DNA from: Antilocapra americana
Taxonomy: Eukaryota > Chordata > Mammalia > Artiodactyla > Antilocapridae
Length of the DNA: 64,000 bases
Direction: 5' to 3'
Assembly: GCA_007570785.1 (NCBI GenBank)
Contig: ML662445.1
Span: forward strand, 633,455-697,454
A model generated the notes under the pieces. It made no database searches and was not told the origin of the DNA. It worked only from the letters and a program-made list of their open reading frames with translations. This document shows, piece after piece, positions 12,701 to 23,705 of this stretch (position 1 is its first letter; every line of letters starts with the position of its first letter). The translations under genes and the position numbers were made by a program.

Positions 12701-15700
12701 GACAGCCATGCAGGGCGGGTCGGCTGCCTCTCCAGCTGCACCTGCGGACTGGACTGGCTTCCCCCGTACGGCCCCCGCCCTCCGCGGACCAGCAGCTCCC
12801 ACTGTGTCCCCCACAGAAGCCGGCGCCTGGACACGGCCTCCTCATCTCCACCTGCCCCGTGGCCCCTGTGTGCTGCAGCACCTTGTGTGCAAAAGGGTAA
12901 AAGCTTTCACTTAATTCTCTGTGCAAAGCACTGTCAAAAGCTGTTTCGCAAACATTATTCAATGTAATCTCAGCAACTCTGAAGTATCCGCATTTTATAG
13001 ACGAGAAAACAGGCTCAGAAAGGAGAACAAGCGCTTCAGGTCTTCAGCAATCTGTACAGGGGCTGGGGTGGGAGCCCTGGTCTGCGTTTAAGTCTGAGAA
13101 CTTACCCAGCACCTGTTTTCCCTCTTGCATGACAGAGATCATGGCAGAGTCTTGGGGCCGGTTTCCAGTTCTGCACGTCAGGGGCTTGGCAGCCGCCACG
13201 CCCTCCGAACAACAACTAACAATCTGAACAGACTGAAAAACACATTCTTCTCGGGTCTGTAAGAGAAGGGAGGGCAAGGGCAAACCACTGCCCCCAAGAC
13301 TGGAGCGACAGATGGGTGAACGCAGGGAGCCAGGCTTCCAGGGGCGAGACTCAAAGCCTCCTGGAACCAGTGCTGGTAGGAAGACCTGAACTGTGATTTT
13401 CAATTGCTGGAGGCTCAGTGTGAACAAGTCTGAGAGTTGTAAGCTCCAGGGTACCTACTGAGATTTACTGTGCGGTTTGCTGCCAGGGGCCCGCCAAGGT
13501 CCTCAGTAAAGATGGGAGAAAAGAAGACACGCAGATGGCAAAGCAGCACATGAAAAGACGCCGCACTCATATGTCGTCAGGGAGATGCAAGGGAAAGCAA
13601 CACGGAGACGCCACGCCTATCAGAAAGTCCAGAGCACTGGCAGCACGAATGCCGGCGGGAGGGGAGCGATGGGCTCCCAGACAGTGTTGCCGGGGATGCA
13701 AAGTGGGGCAGGCGCTTTGGAAGACAGTTTGGTGCTTTTGTAAAAAGCTAAGTATATTTTACCCAGTGATACAGCAACCACACTCCTTGGTATTTACCCA
13801 AAGGAGTCAAAAACTTATGTTCACACAAAAACCTGAACAGAGGTGCTTATAGCAGCTCTGTTCATAACTGCCAAACCTGGAAGCAGCCTTCAGTCAGTGG
13901 TGGGTAAATCAACTCCAGAACATCCAGACAATGGGGTATTATTCAAGGCCAAAAAGAAACAAGCTATCAAGTCATGAAAAAAATGGATAAAACTTAAATG
14001 CATATTACTAACTGAAAGAAGTTAATCTGAAAAGGATTTCAACCATAGGACATTCCGAAAAAGGCAAAACTACAGATAAAGTGAAAGGATCAGCGGTGCC
14101 AGGGCCTGGGGAAGGGGAGGGGGTCAGGGGAGGCACAGAGGGTTTTCAGAGCAGGAAAACTGTTCTGAGCAATACCGTCATGGTGGATACAGGTCATTTT
14201 ACATGTGCCCAAACCCACAGAATGAGGTGGAGCCCTAATGTAAACCATAGGCTTTGGGTGGTTGCCAATGGAGGTTCATCATTTGTAACAATGTCCGCTC
14301 TCAGGGAGGCTGATAAGGGGCGATGCTGTGTAAGGGTGGGGTGGGGGTGCACAGGAACTCTCTGTACCTTCCTCTCAATTTTGCTGTGAATTTAAAACTG
14401 CTCAAAAAAGTTGTCTTAAAAAAAAAAAAAAAACCTTTTAGTTTCTATTCTAGACGTTTGAGCACAAGTCTCTTTTTCCCTCGGACTAAAGTACAAATCC
14501 AAAACAGAAATCCCCTATTTTTCCTGCCAAATTTACGTGGAAAGTGGAGGAAAATGCCCCGAGCTCCATGTTCATTCCCTGGCACATGTGGCTCTGTTTC
14601 CAGAGCCTTCCAGAGTCTGGCAGGAGGGTCCCCCGTGAAAACAGCCAGTGTTCCCTCCAACGCAGTGGCTGATGACTGCTGGGGCTTGGCCTGCAGTTCT
14701 GGGGGGTGGCAGGGGCGCCAGGCCAGAGTTGGGACTGCAAACGAGACTCCTCGTGGGGAGGGGCTGCCGCTTCGCCTTCCTTGCAGCCCTGGGGCCCCTG
14801 TCACTTCACAGAAGAGGACAATGATCAGGGCTGGACCTGTACCAGACCCAGCTTCGCCCGCAGCGGAGTATCTGCCACCAGGTCGTGTCGGTTCCTGGAT
14901 CAGACCTTTGAAAACAAGAAACCCAAGCGGCCAGACCCATGGTCCAGCCCAGGGCCCTGCGAGCCTCTGTGCCCAGCTCGGTCCTGGGGCTCTGGGGGCA
15001 GGGTCCTCCCTGGAGCCGGGTGGCTGCGCCACCAGCTGGCTGGGGTCTGTCCTCCCTTCCTCCTTCCAGCTTCCTGGGCCTGACTGCGGTCAGGGAGCAC
15101 CGCAGCCTGTTGGCATGGTGTGACGACGGGACGCAGATGGCCCCTGCTGGGTGGGACTGGAGCCTCCTGGACGCAGGGCCGACGCATGTGGGAGGGCCCT
15201 GCAGTCCCACCCTGCTGCAGAGGCCCCAATACAGCATTCTTACCCCTCGTGGACAGGAAACGTGCCGCCAGGGGCTGGACCGAAGCCCAGGTCCAGGTGC
15301 TCGGGGGCTGCTTTGCCACTGCCTCAAGCCCTGCCGCTGCTGGCACTGAAAGAGCAGCTCGTCGCTCACGGCTCTGGAGCTGGACGATTTGGCGTCTAGT
15401 GGGTCCCCGCCTCCTGGTTTACCGAGGCGCCTCCTCACTGTGTCTGCACAGAGACGAACGGGTGGGCTGCTGTCATAAGAGACTGATCCCATCACGAGGC
15501 TTGACGTTTATGACTCTGTCACCCCCAGAAGCCCCCCTCCTGACACACTGGGCTTGGGATTCAGCCTGCGAATTCGGGGAACATGACATTCAGACGGCAG
15601 CATTCTGCCCCCAGCACCCCAAATTCACGTCCTTCTCGCCTGTATTCCATCCTACAGCCCACAAAGTCTAAGAAACTTCTCTGTCAATTCTGAGGCTGGA

Positions 15701-18700
15701 CGTCATCCAGGTCGGGGGTTGGGGGAACTCCAGGTTGAGTCATCAGAGACAAAGTCTCTGAGCCTGTGCGCAGACGGCGATGTGCTTTCTTGCACTGTGG
15801 CGGGCTGGGCCCTGCGCCCCACGGAGCCGGGTGCAAGCCCACTGCACCGGTTCCGTGTGTTCGCTGGGGAGCCCTGACTGACAGCTCGGAGCAGCGAAGC
15901 CCTCAGCCCGGCTCAGGCTGTTAAGCTCGACAAGTCTGTGCCCACACGCAGCAGCAGCTGTTGCCAGCTTCCGATGCTGTTGCCAAGTGTCTTCATGAAT
16001 TTGGTGCTCAAAGTTGCACTCATGAAATCCATAACTAATTATGTGGGTCTTGATTTAATCATATGAGCTTAGAGTTAAAAATCGACTTGCAAGCCAAACA
16101 CCAGCCTCCGTGAAAAGGAAATGATGGCTTGAGCACAGCCTCCGAGGACGCACTGTTCCCCAGGCCGGCATGTGTACCGGGTCCTCACTACCCGCCGGCC
16201 CAGCACTGTCTCCAGGCAACGCCCCGCAGGAAGGAATCCGAGAGCTGACTGCCGGAACAAAGGCCTCTTTGGTTTCGAAGGTCTAATCGCTGCGATGTCC
16301 AGGGGGTGGGGGCCAGTGTGCACGCCTGTTCCCGGGGTCACCTAACCATGCTGGATACACGTCTCGCAGAACTGAGTATCCAGCAGGCATGGGGTGGTCT
16401 GGGCACACCTGATGCCTGCGTCACCCGTGACAGCAAGACATTGTGGGGCGCGGCTAGAAACATGCTCTGTCCCCTTCACTGAGCCCCGAACACCCTAGGA
16501 GTGAGGCCAGAGGTGCTGCAGACCCCCAAGGCAGCAGAATGGGGGCCTCACCTCCCTCTGGCTTGGGGCTCCTATGGTGACATGCAGGACGGAGGTCAGG
16601 GGTCAGCCCTGGAGCTGGAGCCGCCTGGCCTCAGGGAGAGGACCGTGGCAGGAGAGAAGAGGCAGCTGAGTGCCCCGGGACGAGGGAGGGAGTCCCCTGG
16701 AGCCTCAGTAGGAACCAGCCCTGCCAAGAGGCTAGGTCCTACCAGGACCACGAGGCAGAGACGGGCAGTTTGAGCAGGCAGTTGGTAGTGGTTTATTTCG
16801 CGGCAGTGGGGACACACGTAGGCCCACGACGGAGCCAGAATCAAGGCCCGACCTTGCATGAGTCCCTGAGAACCAGGCCTCAGCGCTCGCAGAGCCAGCT
16901 TTAGATGGCGGGGGCCAGAAAAGGGGCCAGAAAAGGGGCCTGGGGGTCGCACAGGGTGGGGACCCAGGCCGAGCCCAGCCCTCACCTGCCCTGCGGCCCC
17001 TGTCTGCTCTGACCTAGCCACCAAGGCGAGGACCATGGAGTTGGGGACCCACCGACCCCTGCATCTCGATGGGTGGTGCAGGAAGCAGAAGAGCTGGGGC
17101 TGTGTGCCCCTCTGCCTGGGCCCCCCGGAACCCCGGGGCCCACTGCTCTCTTGCTGAGCATGTGCGGGTCCTGACCACCTTTGGGCTGAGGGTCCTCTGG
17201 ACCTCGTGAGGCACCAGATGCAGTGGAACCCCGGCTGCTTCCCCCTGGTGGTCTGCGCCCTGCAGGTCCCTGGAGCCCTGCCCGGCCCCCACCCAGCCCG
17301 TCCACCTCCATCCCCAAGGGTCTGCTGACTCCAAACGCCTCAGGTGGGTGGAGTCAGACAGGGTTTGTCCTAACAGTTGGTTTGCTTCCCTCAGCACAGC
17401 GCCGTCCTCAAGGTTCATCCCACAAGTATGCTTTTCCCGTCATCCATCCTATAAACAACGAAAAGCAGAGACCAGCTCTCATTCAGTTACGACCTGTGAG
17501 AGCAGATTCCGGACAGAGCCACCACCGGGCACAGGGGCTTCCTGGGCATCGAGGAGACACGGGGACGGCCCTGGGCAGCCACAGCCTGGACTCTGGAGGG
17601 GCAGACTGCCCAGAAGCCCCCCACAAGCACACAGGTCCCACACAGCCTCAGGCAGCACCAGGGCCTCTGCCCACTGCTCCCCGCTGCCCTGAGCAGTCTG
17701 GCAGCAGAGTCCTCCCTGGGGCGGGGAAGGGGCCGAGGCAACATGAGAGACTCTGTGACATCAACAATGAGACCCGCACAGGGGCCAAGGCAGAGGGACA
17801 CAGCTCCTGTGCCCAAAGGCCACCCCCTGGCCACCCCAAAGCTGGGGGTCTCTGTGCAGCGAGGGCTTCCTTCAGCCTGCGGGGGCCCCACTCACTCAAG
17901 GAGGCGTTTCATGGATCAGCAGCGGGGACCACAGAACTGTTTTCCTCTGACTCCCTGAATAATGGAGGACAATAATCTTTTCTCTGCCTCCATGCTTTTC
18001 TGCACCAACACACAAAAATAACCACCAAACGCTAATGCTGCCAGAGATGACTAGCGACGTCACCAGACTGATGACAGGGAGCCGCACCTGCCACTTCTGA
18101 TTCCTGAGGACGCTTTCTGCTCCCCAAGATCCTTCCCAGGAGGAAGCTGGGTGCATTGATCTGGACCATCCACTAGAATGCGGGTGCCCTGTGGAAGCAT
18201 CCTTGCTATTGGAAGACAGGATCTCAGGCTCAAGGTACTGAACCCCTCAGAGGATACTTTGTGAAGCCTTAAGGGAAGACTTGAAGTTTTAAAAAGAAAT
18301 CACTTAGCTACTTAGTTAAAATTAGAGATCACGTACAGATGTTAGCCCTGCGACTTTCAAGCTAAATTCTATGGGGAAAAAAAACCAACAGTCAAGAAAA
18401 TAATGAAGGGTTTCACATTCTTCTCTGCCCTACATCTCCAACGCCTTGTGCCTGGAAACTTCCCTGGTAAGTCAAGGCTGCAGAGGCAGGGGAGAAAGCA
18501 GAAGCTCCCCGGAAACGTAAACACAGAATCATCACAGAAGCCAGCTGGCCTGCTGCTGGGACAAGCCCCAGACCCGAGGGCAGGACTCACCAGACATGTG
18601 CACACGTGTCCACAGCAGTGTTACAACAGCAAGAGGGGGAAGCAACCCTGGTGTCACGGATGGATAATGGGTGAGTAAGGAGAGGAGACACATATGAGGG

Positions 18701-21198
18701 AATGCTACTCAGCCCTAAGAAGGAAGGCGTCTGACACCTGCCACAACGCCATGAACCTGGAGGACGTGGTGCCTGCATGATTCCTCTTAAATGAGTCCCT
18801 AAAGTTGTCAGATACACAGAGGCAGAAGGTCCAAGGGGGTTCTGGGGGCTGCAGAGTCAGTGTTTAATGGTACAGTTTCAGTCTGGGAAGACAAGAGATT
18901 TCTAGCAACAGATGGTGGTGGCGGCTGCACAACCTGTGACTGTAGTGAACGCAGCTGAACTGCGCATAAAAGCAGGTCATCTGGTGAATTTCATGTGTAT
19001 TCTGCCTCACGCACACAGTGTTGATGAAACATAAGACCTTTTCCTCCCTGTGGCGGTGACAACACCTACTGTGACTCGGCGCCTGCTGTGTGCGGTGTGC
19101 CGGGACCCCGGCAGTGCACACAGGTACAAGCCCATGGGCACACCGACACATGGGCACACTCAGCATGTACTCACCCGCACCAGGGTCCTTACTTCCTAAC
19201 CTGAGGACTGATTTGGCGAGACAGTGTCGGGTGGGGGGAAGTGATGTTTCTGGAAATGAGGAAGAGGCGGGTGATAAATGTGAATGGCGGGTGACGTGGG
19301 GACCAGCAAGGAGATGCAAGGCCGGCTCAGTCTCTAGACACAGGCCTGACTCTGTTCCCTGATTCTTGCGTGAATGGTTTCCTCCTCAGATTGTATGGAG
19401 TTATTGCTACTTAGAAAGTCCAAACACGCCGAGTGTCTTTAGAAGCAGAATCCAAAAACTGGGTCTAGTTAAGACAACTGGAAATGACAGCCCAGGAATC
19501 AGACACCCAAACAATGAAGGAAGCGAAACCAATTTCCTAAAATTTACATTTAAATTTGATCTGCAGTCAGGGTCACCAGGCTCCCGGTGGAGCCCCCTCA
19601 CAGCTGATATTACCAGAGGACCGGGCTCTGCATCTCTGAATAATGAGCTGACCACATCAGGCAAACCTGAACATGACCCCAGACAGCGAGGGGCTCTTGG
19701 GGAGGGGCTATGGGAGCTCTGACCTGCTCCACCTGGACAGGGGTGGGGGGGGTGTTCAAGTCCAAGGTCTGCCCACCCCTGGAAGCTAGAGCTGGAGGGC
19801 AGGGAGGCGGCGAACCCCAAGCCACTCCATGAGGAAACGCAGATGACACTGTGCAGGGCAACACAGTCACATCTTCAGACACGCAGCAGCTCCTCTCTCC
19901 TGACCCCAGCTTGGACGCCGTCCCCTCTGGCCTTCCCCGAATGTACCCGAGACCCTCCGGGGTGTGTGCCGCACACAAGCACCTGTGAACTCTGGGTGAC
20001 AGCCTAACCCAAGGAGGACACTTCCGCCTGCACCTCTCAGGTCAACAGGGGCGTAGGAAGTCCACTAACTGCTCAGACACCAGCCCTAGCACCTCCACAG
20101 AGCCAGCTCGGGAGCTAGGCATCTGGAAGAATTCCAAGGTCTCCTTCTTCTGGCCCAGAATGATGGGACTTGAGTTTAGAGCACAGCACTCTCCAAAGAG
20201 GGCATTTTAGCTCCGCACTGTCCAAGCTTCTGGGCCTGGCTGGCAAGCAGGATGGGTCAGAAGGTTGCTGACCAGTGGACTCACTGAGTTCTCAGAACTG
20301 GCAGAGATTTGGAGCCTCTGCCAGCCGTGGACAGCCTGGTGCCCTCGCCGTGCCAGCGGCTCTCCCCCCCTTCCTCCCCGCGGAACCAGAGCTGGTGCGG
20401 TGGGTCCAGGGTTTCAACCACCAAAGGGGCAGGGGTGCCTAACGTCACCAGACCGTGGGTGCCCCTCCCTCCCCTGGCCCAGCTGCCTCCAGGCAGCCCT
20501 AGGTCCCTGTTGACCCCCACCACCCTGCCCCCAACCCTGCCCAGACCAGCCGCCTGTCCCAGCCGCAGTCCAGCCTGGGTGCCCTGCCAGCTGCCCCGGC
20601 CTGTGCTTACCCGCTCCTCTTCTGCACGGATGTCCGGCATGGTGCTGAGGCAGAGGCCGACGGCCGTGACAGCCACAAAGGCCACGGACACGCAGGCGAA
20701 GAGCTTGCCGGCTGGGCCCGAGCGCGGGTCGTCCACCACGTCGCGCAGGCGCCGCCGGCCGCGCGCTAGCCGCCCGCCAGGTCCCGGGGCGCAGGCCGGG
20801 CTCCCAGGCGCCCCGCGCTCGGCCGACCCCGCGCGCGCCTCGGCCGCCTCCTCCTCGCGGCGGCGCAGGCGACGCAGGCAGCAGCGCTCCAGGCGCGCCT
20901 CGTCGATGCCCCAGTAGGCCAGCTCGTCGCGGAAGGCCAGGGCGCACGGGCCGCGCAGCAGCCTCAACTTTCCTGCGCGCAGCAGAGCCACGATGGCGCG
21001 GAAGGCGCACGGGCTGCGGTCGAAGAAGAACTCGTCGCGGCTCACATCGTAGTCATCGCACACGCGCAGCAGCTCGTCGTGGCCGCGGCAGGCGCGCAGG
21101 CGTTCGAGGCGCGCGAGTGGGCAGCGAGCCAGCGCGGCCCAGGCCAGGCGCACGCGGCAGCCGCCCACGTTGATGATGACGTGCCGGGCGCGGGCCAT
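2989..21198 (-). CDS. KCNG2: Potassium voltage-gated channel subfamily G member 2 (Kv6.2), two coding exons
   Basis: Spliced CDS: complement of 20611-21198 joined to complement of 2989-3771, phase 0, 456 residues plus stop. Kv6 proteins are silent alpha subunits of the plasma membrane: alone they do not conduct, but they join Kv2 subunits and alter gating. Visible parts: T1 domain about 5-108 (begins HVIINVGG), an acidic/Arg-rich linker, S1 about 165-184, S2 about 206-226, S3 about 239-259, S4 about 267-302 with Arg 278, 281, 284, 290 and 293, S5 about 312-330, pore helix ending in filter TVGYGD (359-364), S6 about 372-397 and a short Ser/Ala-rich tail. S6 carries P-V-T (390-392) in place of the conducting-channel P-x-P hinge, as in silent subunits. 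Length is near that of the human protein (about 466, from memory). The high identity of T1 and core to human KCNG2 makes the subtype secure. The intron is about 16.8 kb. Confidence 0.95.
3950..5285 (+). mobile_element. Old L1 5' UTR/ORF1-proximal fragment in KCNG2 intron
   Basis: Resembles mammalian L1 5' UTR sequence, for example the stretches around 4400-4560 (AAACAGTAAAGTATGACCCA) and 5090-5215 (TATATCCAGCAATACTGTCA and the CTTCAGGCTGAAA ending). Plus orientation, antisense to KCNG2. Interrupted by the short L1_BT insertion at 4280-4374. No intact frame. Confidence 0.65.
4280..4374 (+). mobile_element. 95-bp 5'-truncated L1_BT-type 3' end with perfect target-site duplication
   Basis: Carries the typical ruminant L1 tail (GTAAACTAATTAGCCTCCAA then an A-rich end). 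It is flanked by a perfect 17-bp direct repeat AAAATGCCCAGTTTTCA at 4263-4279 and 4375-4391, so the event is a young retrotransposition into the older L1 fragment. Confidence 0.85.
5286..5742 (+). mobile_element. BovB LINE 3' end fragment
   Basis: Contains the BovB ORF end and 3' UTR pattern: ACAAAGGTCTGTCTAGTCAA, TTTTGGCCACCTGATGAGAA, AGAAAAGACCCTGATGCTGG and the GCAAAGAGTCGGACATGACT tail. 5' truncated, with several stops. Plus orientation, inside the KCNG2 intron. Confidence 0.9.
5743..6025 (+). mobile_element. Ancient LTR-like interspersed repeat (family not certain)
   Basis: Blocks GGACTGGTGTCCTTTTGAGA, GAGAAGACAGCCATCCAGTC, an ACTTCAGCCTCTGAGATTGTG block and the GTAGCAGACTAATACAGACA end recall an old mammalian LTR (MaLR-type). 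Family named from memory only. Non-coding and degraded. Confidence 0.5.
6030..6978 (+). mobile_element. L1 ORF2-end/3' UTR fragment
   Basis: Shows L1 3' sequence: CAAAGGATGTGAATAGACCT, CTCCAAAGAAGATACACAAG, the CTACTGGGCCACGGAAGAA region and an L1-like end near 6890-6975. Plus orientation, no long intact frame. Confidence 0.8.
6979..7258 (+). mobile_element. CHR-type tRNA-derived SINE
   Basis: Begins GGGCTTCCCCAGTGGCTCAG with a Pol III B-box-like GGTTCCATCC, then GATCCCACATGTGGCAGAGC, CAACTAGAGAAAAGC and an A-rich AAATAAATACATAAAATG tail. This architecture is typical of cetartiodactyl CHR SINEs. Confidence 0.8.
7259..8477. other. KCNG2 intron, GC-rich, no feature recognised
   Basis: GC-rich unique-looking sequence with short G/C runs. 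Open frames are short and lack splice logic or recognisable motifs. Confidence 0.5.
8493..9046 (-). mobile_element. 5'-truncated L1_BT-type LINE with target-site duplication
   Basis: The minus strand encodes an L1 ORF2 C-terminal stretch (LWYIYTMEYYSAIKKN) followed by the ruminant L1 3' UTR and an A/T-rich tail at 8493-8520. Flanked by a perfect 15-bp direct repeat AACAAAGTGGTTTTT at 8478-8492 and 9047-9061. Same strand as KCNG2, inside its intron. Confidence 0.92.
9062..11702. other. KCNG2 intron, mixed composition, no gene recognised
   Basis: 9235-9540 is a unique-looking AT-rich block between GC-rich stretches, with forkhead-like TGTTTATTT near 9398. The remainder (9540-11700) is GC-rich with no repeat or exon I can name. 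Confidence 0.45.
11711..11922 (-). mobile_element. Bov-tA-type SINE
   Basis: Reverse-complement Bov-tA pattern: GGTCATGTCCAACTCTGTGA, CCAGGCTCCTCTGTCCATGG, ACTGGAGTGGGTAGCCATTC and GGATTCTTTACCGGCTGAGT. Short flanking repeat ATCTAGG (11704 and 11924). Confidence 0.9.
11931..12929. other. KCNG2 intron, GC- and CpG-rich stretch
   Basis: About 12480-12830 is locally CpG-rich and could count as a small intronic CpG island. No exon supported: frames on both strands are open because of composition. Confidence 0.4.
12930..13075 (+). repeat. MIR SINE fragment
   Basis: Contains the MIR core in order: TAATCTCAGCAACTCTGAAG, CATTTTATAGACGAGAAAAC, AGGCTCAGAAAGGAGAACAA. Diverged, as expected for an ancient mammalian SINE. 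Confidence 0.75.
13505..14433 (+). mobile_element. L1 3' end with poly(A)
   Basis: L1 end sequence (ACATGAAAAGACGCCGCACT, GGTATTTACCCAAAGGAGTC, CATAGCAGCTCTGTTCATAA-like) running to a Gly-rich 3' UTR and a poly(A) of about 16 near 14418-14433. Plus orientation, antisense to KCNG2. Confidence 0.85.
14434..18579. other. KCNG2 intron, GC-rich, no gene recognised
   Basis: Mostly unique GC-rich sequence. A small direct duplication GGGGCCAGAAAA occurs near 16910-16940. Several 100-250-residue frames are open but have no recognisable motif, start context or splice partner. Confidence 0.45.
18580..19020 (+). mobile_element. L1 3' end fragment
   Basis: L1 3' pattern: GGAATGCTACTCAGCCCTAA, then the Gly-rich block and CTGTAGTGAACGCAGCTGAACTG, TTCATGTGTATTCTGCCTCA. 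Degraded; plus orientation inside the KCNG2 intron. Confidence 0.75.
19021..20610. other. KCNG2 intron next to first coding exon
   Basis: Nothing recognised apart from the donor region at 20605-20610. No exon or repeat that I can name. Confidence 0.45.
20611..21198 (-). CDS. KCNG2: KCNG2 first coding exon (start codon, T1 domain, S1)
   Basis: Codes for residues 1-196. The start is ATG at 21198-21196 in a strong context (G at -3, G at +4), placed directly before the T1 domain. No other in-frame ATG lies between it and the acceptor at 21235-21236. T1 carries the Cys pair at residues 106-107 expected for the Zn-binding tetramerisation interface of non-Kv1 channels. The exon ends after codon CGG with donor GTAAGC (minus strand, 20610-20605), and residues EEER join to GECS of the last exon without a frame change. 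It is extremely GC- and CpG-rich, so long open frames appear on the other strand and in other frames; they match nothing. The human protein, as I recall it, has a longer N-terminus upstream of RARHVII; here that stretch is replaced by a short MA. Confidence 0.95.
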
Positions 21199-21206
21199 GG
21201 CCCCAT
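21042..21206 (-). promoter_or_regulatory. Overlapping upstream ORF at KCNG2 start
   Basis: An ATG at 21206-21204, eight bases before the KCNG2 ATG and out of frame, opens a 54-codon frame that ends at 21042 inside the T1 coding region. Its context is moderate (C at -3, G at +4), weaker than the KCNG2 start. It could reduce initiation at KCNG2; the peptide itself looks like a frame shadow. Confidence 0.4.
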
Positions 21207-21234
21207 GCGCCGTGCCGGGGTCAGGAGGCTGGGC

Positions 21235-21262
21235 CTGCAAAGGAACGGAGCGCGCGTGTTAG
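21235..21262 (-). promoter_or_regulatory. KCNG2: Splice acceptor with branch point upstream of KCNG2 start codon
   Basis: On the minus strand a CTAAC branch-like motif (about 21258) is followed by the pyrimidine-rich CTCCGTTCCTTTGCAG, with AG at 21236-21235. The start codon lies 36 bases further on. This implies that the start-codon exon begins at 21234 and is joined to a non-coding 5' exon at higher coordinates. It is a strong match to consensus, but no transcript was seen. Confidence 0.6.
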
Positions 21263-23705
21263 GCCACAGGCCTGACGGAGCTTCGGGCACCCTGCCTGCG
21301 TGCGACCCAGGCGCCTGGGACCAAACAGAACCCGGGGTTCCACCGGCCCCGCCGCTCAGTTCTTCTCCGCTGCATCCTTGAGGACCCCCTCTTTGTATCT
21401 GCATATCTGTTTGGCAACAGGGTCCCTGACTTAGGAACCACATCACAGAGGGTCCAGAAGTTGCATGAACTCCTGTGGGTTCTTTCTCACTACTGAAGGG
21501 AGGTTCTGGTCCTCCCCGAATCCTGCCAGGATGGTCCCCCCAGTGCTTGTTCACACGATGGGGCCGCGCTCGGGCACCAGGTGCTTCCCTGCACTGTGGC
21601 CACAGGGATGGAACACAGAAAACAAGCAAGTACCAGCCTGGAGCAGCTTTACCAGAGAGTCTGAGTGAGGACATGGGCTGGGCAGCCCTCTGGAGAGGGG
21701 AGAGACGGCGCTCAGAGTGTGAACTGAGGGCCGACAGCACGGAAATTATCAAGAGAACCTGCGAAATATATATATTCCTGGCTCTCCACTTAAAATTCAG
21801 AGCGACGGGAAAACTGCATAGTAAGGACCTCCAAATATCCTCCCGTTAAAGCAAGGATGGAAAAAAAACAAAAACAAAAACATCAGAGTTGACTTTTTTT
21901 GGAACTGCAGACACTAACCAAAGGATAGCAGCAGCTGGGGGAACACTTGAGGAAGAACCACTGAATCTTGGTAGGGACATTAACTAAGCATTTTAACCTG
22001 TCTCCAGCTTCATGATAGCCTTGAAGGTGACACCCTGCATTCCTGGCACCACGATTGGCACTGGGAGGGGGAGGGTGCACCCCATTCAGGAAGAACCATA
22101 ACTGGTGGGACCTTTCTGGTGGCTCCCCCGAAAGAGCTGTCAGAGGGCCTGCCTGTACCTCCCCTGACCCGGGGCTCTCCCAGGGCAGAGGTGACCGCCT
22201 GAGCAGTTTGTGGAATTCACTTACATGAAAACGTTTGCCAAGACAAGGGATGAACTTCGTGTTGCAGCAAACAAAAGCTAACCAGAAGGCTAGGGAGAAG
22301 AGGCTGGGGAATGAGACGCTTTGAAAAACTGATGAATTCCTGGACACCTAGAATGCAGCTCACATGCTGTGGGCATGCTCTGGAAAGACCTGAGAAGTCT
22401 CCACCCTCCCTTGCACCTCCTCTGCAGGCTTTGCACCAGCAAGAGGTGAAGAGGGGGGTGTGCTGTGAGGGACAGCCTGCTGGTGCCTTGATACACACAA
22501 CTCATCTGCAGAAACTGTTTTTTGTTTCTGTTCCAGGCTTTTGAGATGCTCTGTCCAATCACTTTCTGACCATTAAGCTAATGCAACAGAGACATCTGCA
22601 AGACAAAGACAAAAAATACAGACTTTGCATAATTTATTCAGGAAACAACAGCCCTGAAATGCTTCCCCATCCGCCAGTGGGGTATAGGAGGCATTTAAGC
22701 ACTGTAGATTAAAAGAAAACCTTAATAGAAAAAATGGGCAAACTATCACTGAGTTTACAGTAAAGGGGAAAAAATAGCCTTTAAATATATGAAAAGATGC
22801 TCCAGTTCACTCCTAACAGCAAAAGTAACCATCTCAAGTTGCCACAGCTATTGCGTTGTAGGGTGGGGGAGGCTGAGGACACAGCTCATTGCATTTGCTT
22901 CTGACAGTTAGTAACTGGTAAGCCATCGTGACAGGAGGTGGAAGGTTTGAACTCACCCTATGGAAGGCAGGGATGTTTGTCCCTACACACTAGGGAAAGG
23001 GCCCCTATACCCTAGTGAAAGAAATCTGCCCTGGGGAGAGGATTATAAGACTTCTCTGCCTGGCTCTTTGAGAATACATGTCTAAAACCCCTACCTGAAC
23101 AGTAGGTATGAGGTTGAAACTTCTGTCTCAAAGACAGAAACCTAAGAAATTATCACCCATGAGAGGAGGTCTCACACTGACCACATCCAGAGACTCTGGT
23201 TAGTCCACACGCAGAATCACCTGGGGCAACTCTGCCCCCAGGGGTATCAGGGAGGCCTGGGATGATTTTGGTTGTCATGACCAGATATGACAATTTCCCA
23301 CTGGTGCCCGGTGAGAAGAAGTCAAGGGTGCCATGAAACCATATAGTGCATGCTCATGATACCGTAGAACAAGGGCAGACCCAGCCCAATGCTAACAGCA
23401 CCGTGGGTCTGGAGGGATGAGCTTGCCACTGAAGCCTCATAGGTTCCCACTGGTGAAGCCCTGACAGATGAATTTACAAACTGAAATTATAAAATACACA
23501 GGGCAGACTCCCACCTGAGCAAATACCAGCAGACATAGGAGTAATAGGGTTGGGCTCCAGTGGTAGGATTATCAAAAATAATTCAAGACATCAAAGAAGG
23601 AATTAAAAGCCCCAGAGGAAGAAAGATATTATAAAAAAGACAAGGAGAATCTAAAAATGAAACCCAGTTTCCACAAGTGAATAGATGAGACTGAAAATAG
23701 AGATG
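21263..23705. other. Region upstream of KCNG2 start exon, no gene recognised
   Basis: GC content falls away from the exon. 22560-22850 has weak L1-like A-rich sequence. 22860-23700 is unique-looking. If the upstream exon model holds, this is intron 1. Confidence 0.4.

Noticed and set aside
12480..12830. Alternative promoter or exon in the KCNG2 intron
   Set aside because: CpG enrichment is modest and no splice-site pair or conserved peptide was seen.
20309..21010. Frames of about 200 codons overlapping the KCNG2 first coding exon
   Set aside because: Alternative-frame readings of the GC-rich T1 region, and not homologous to anything I know.
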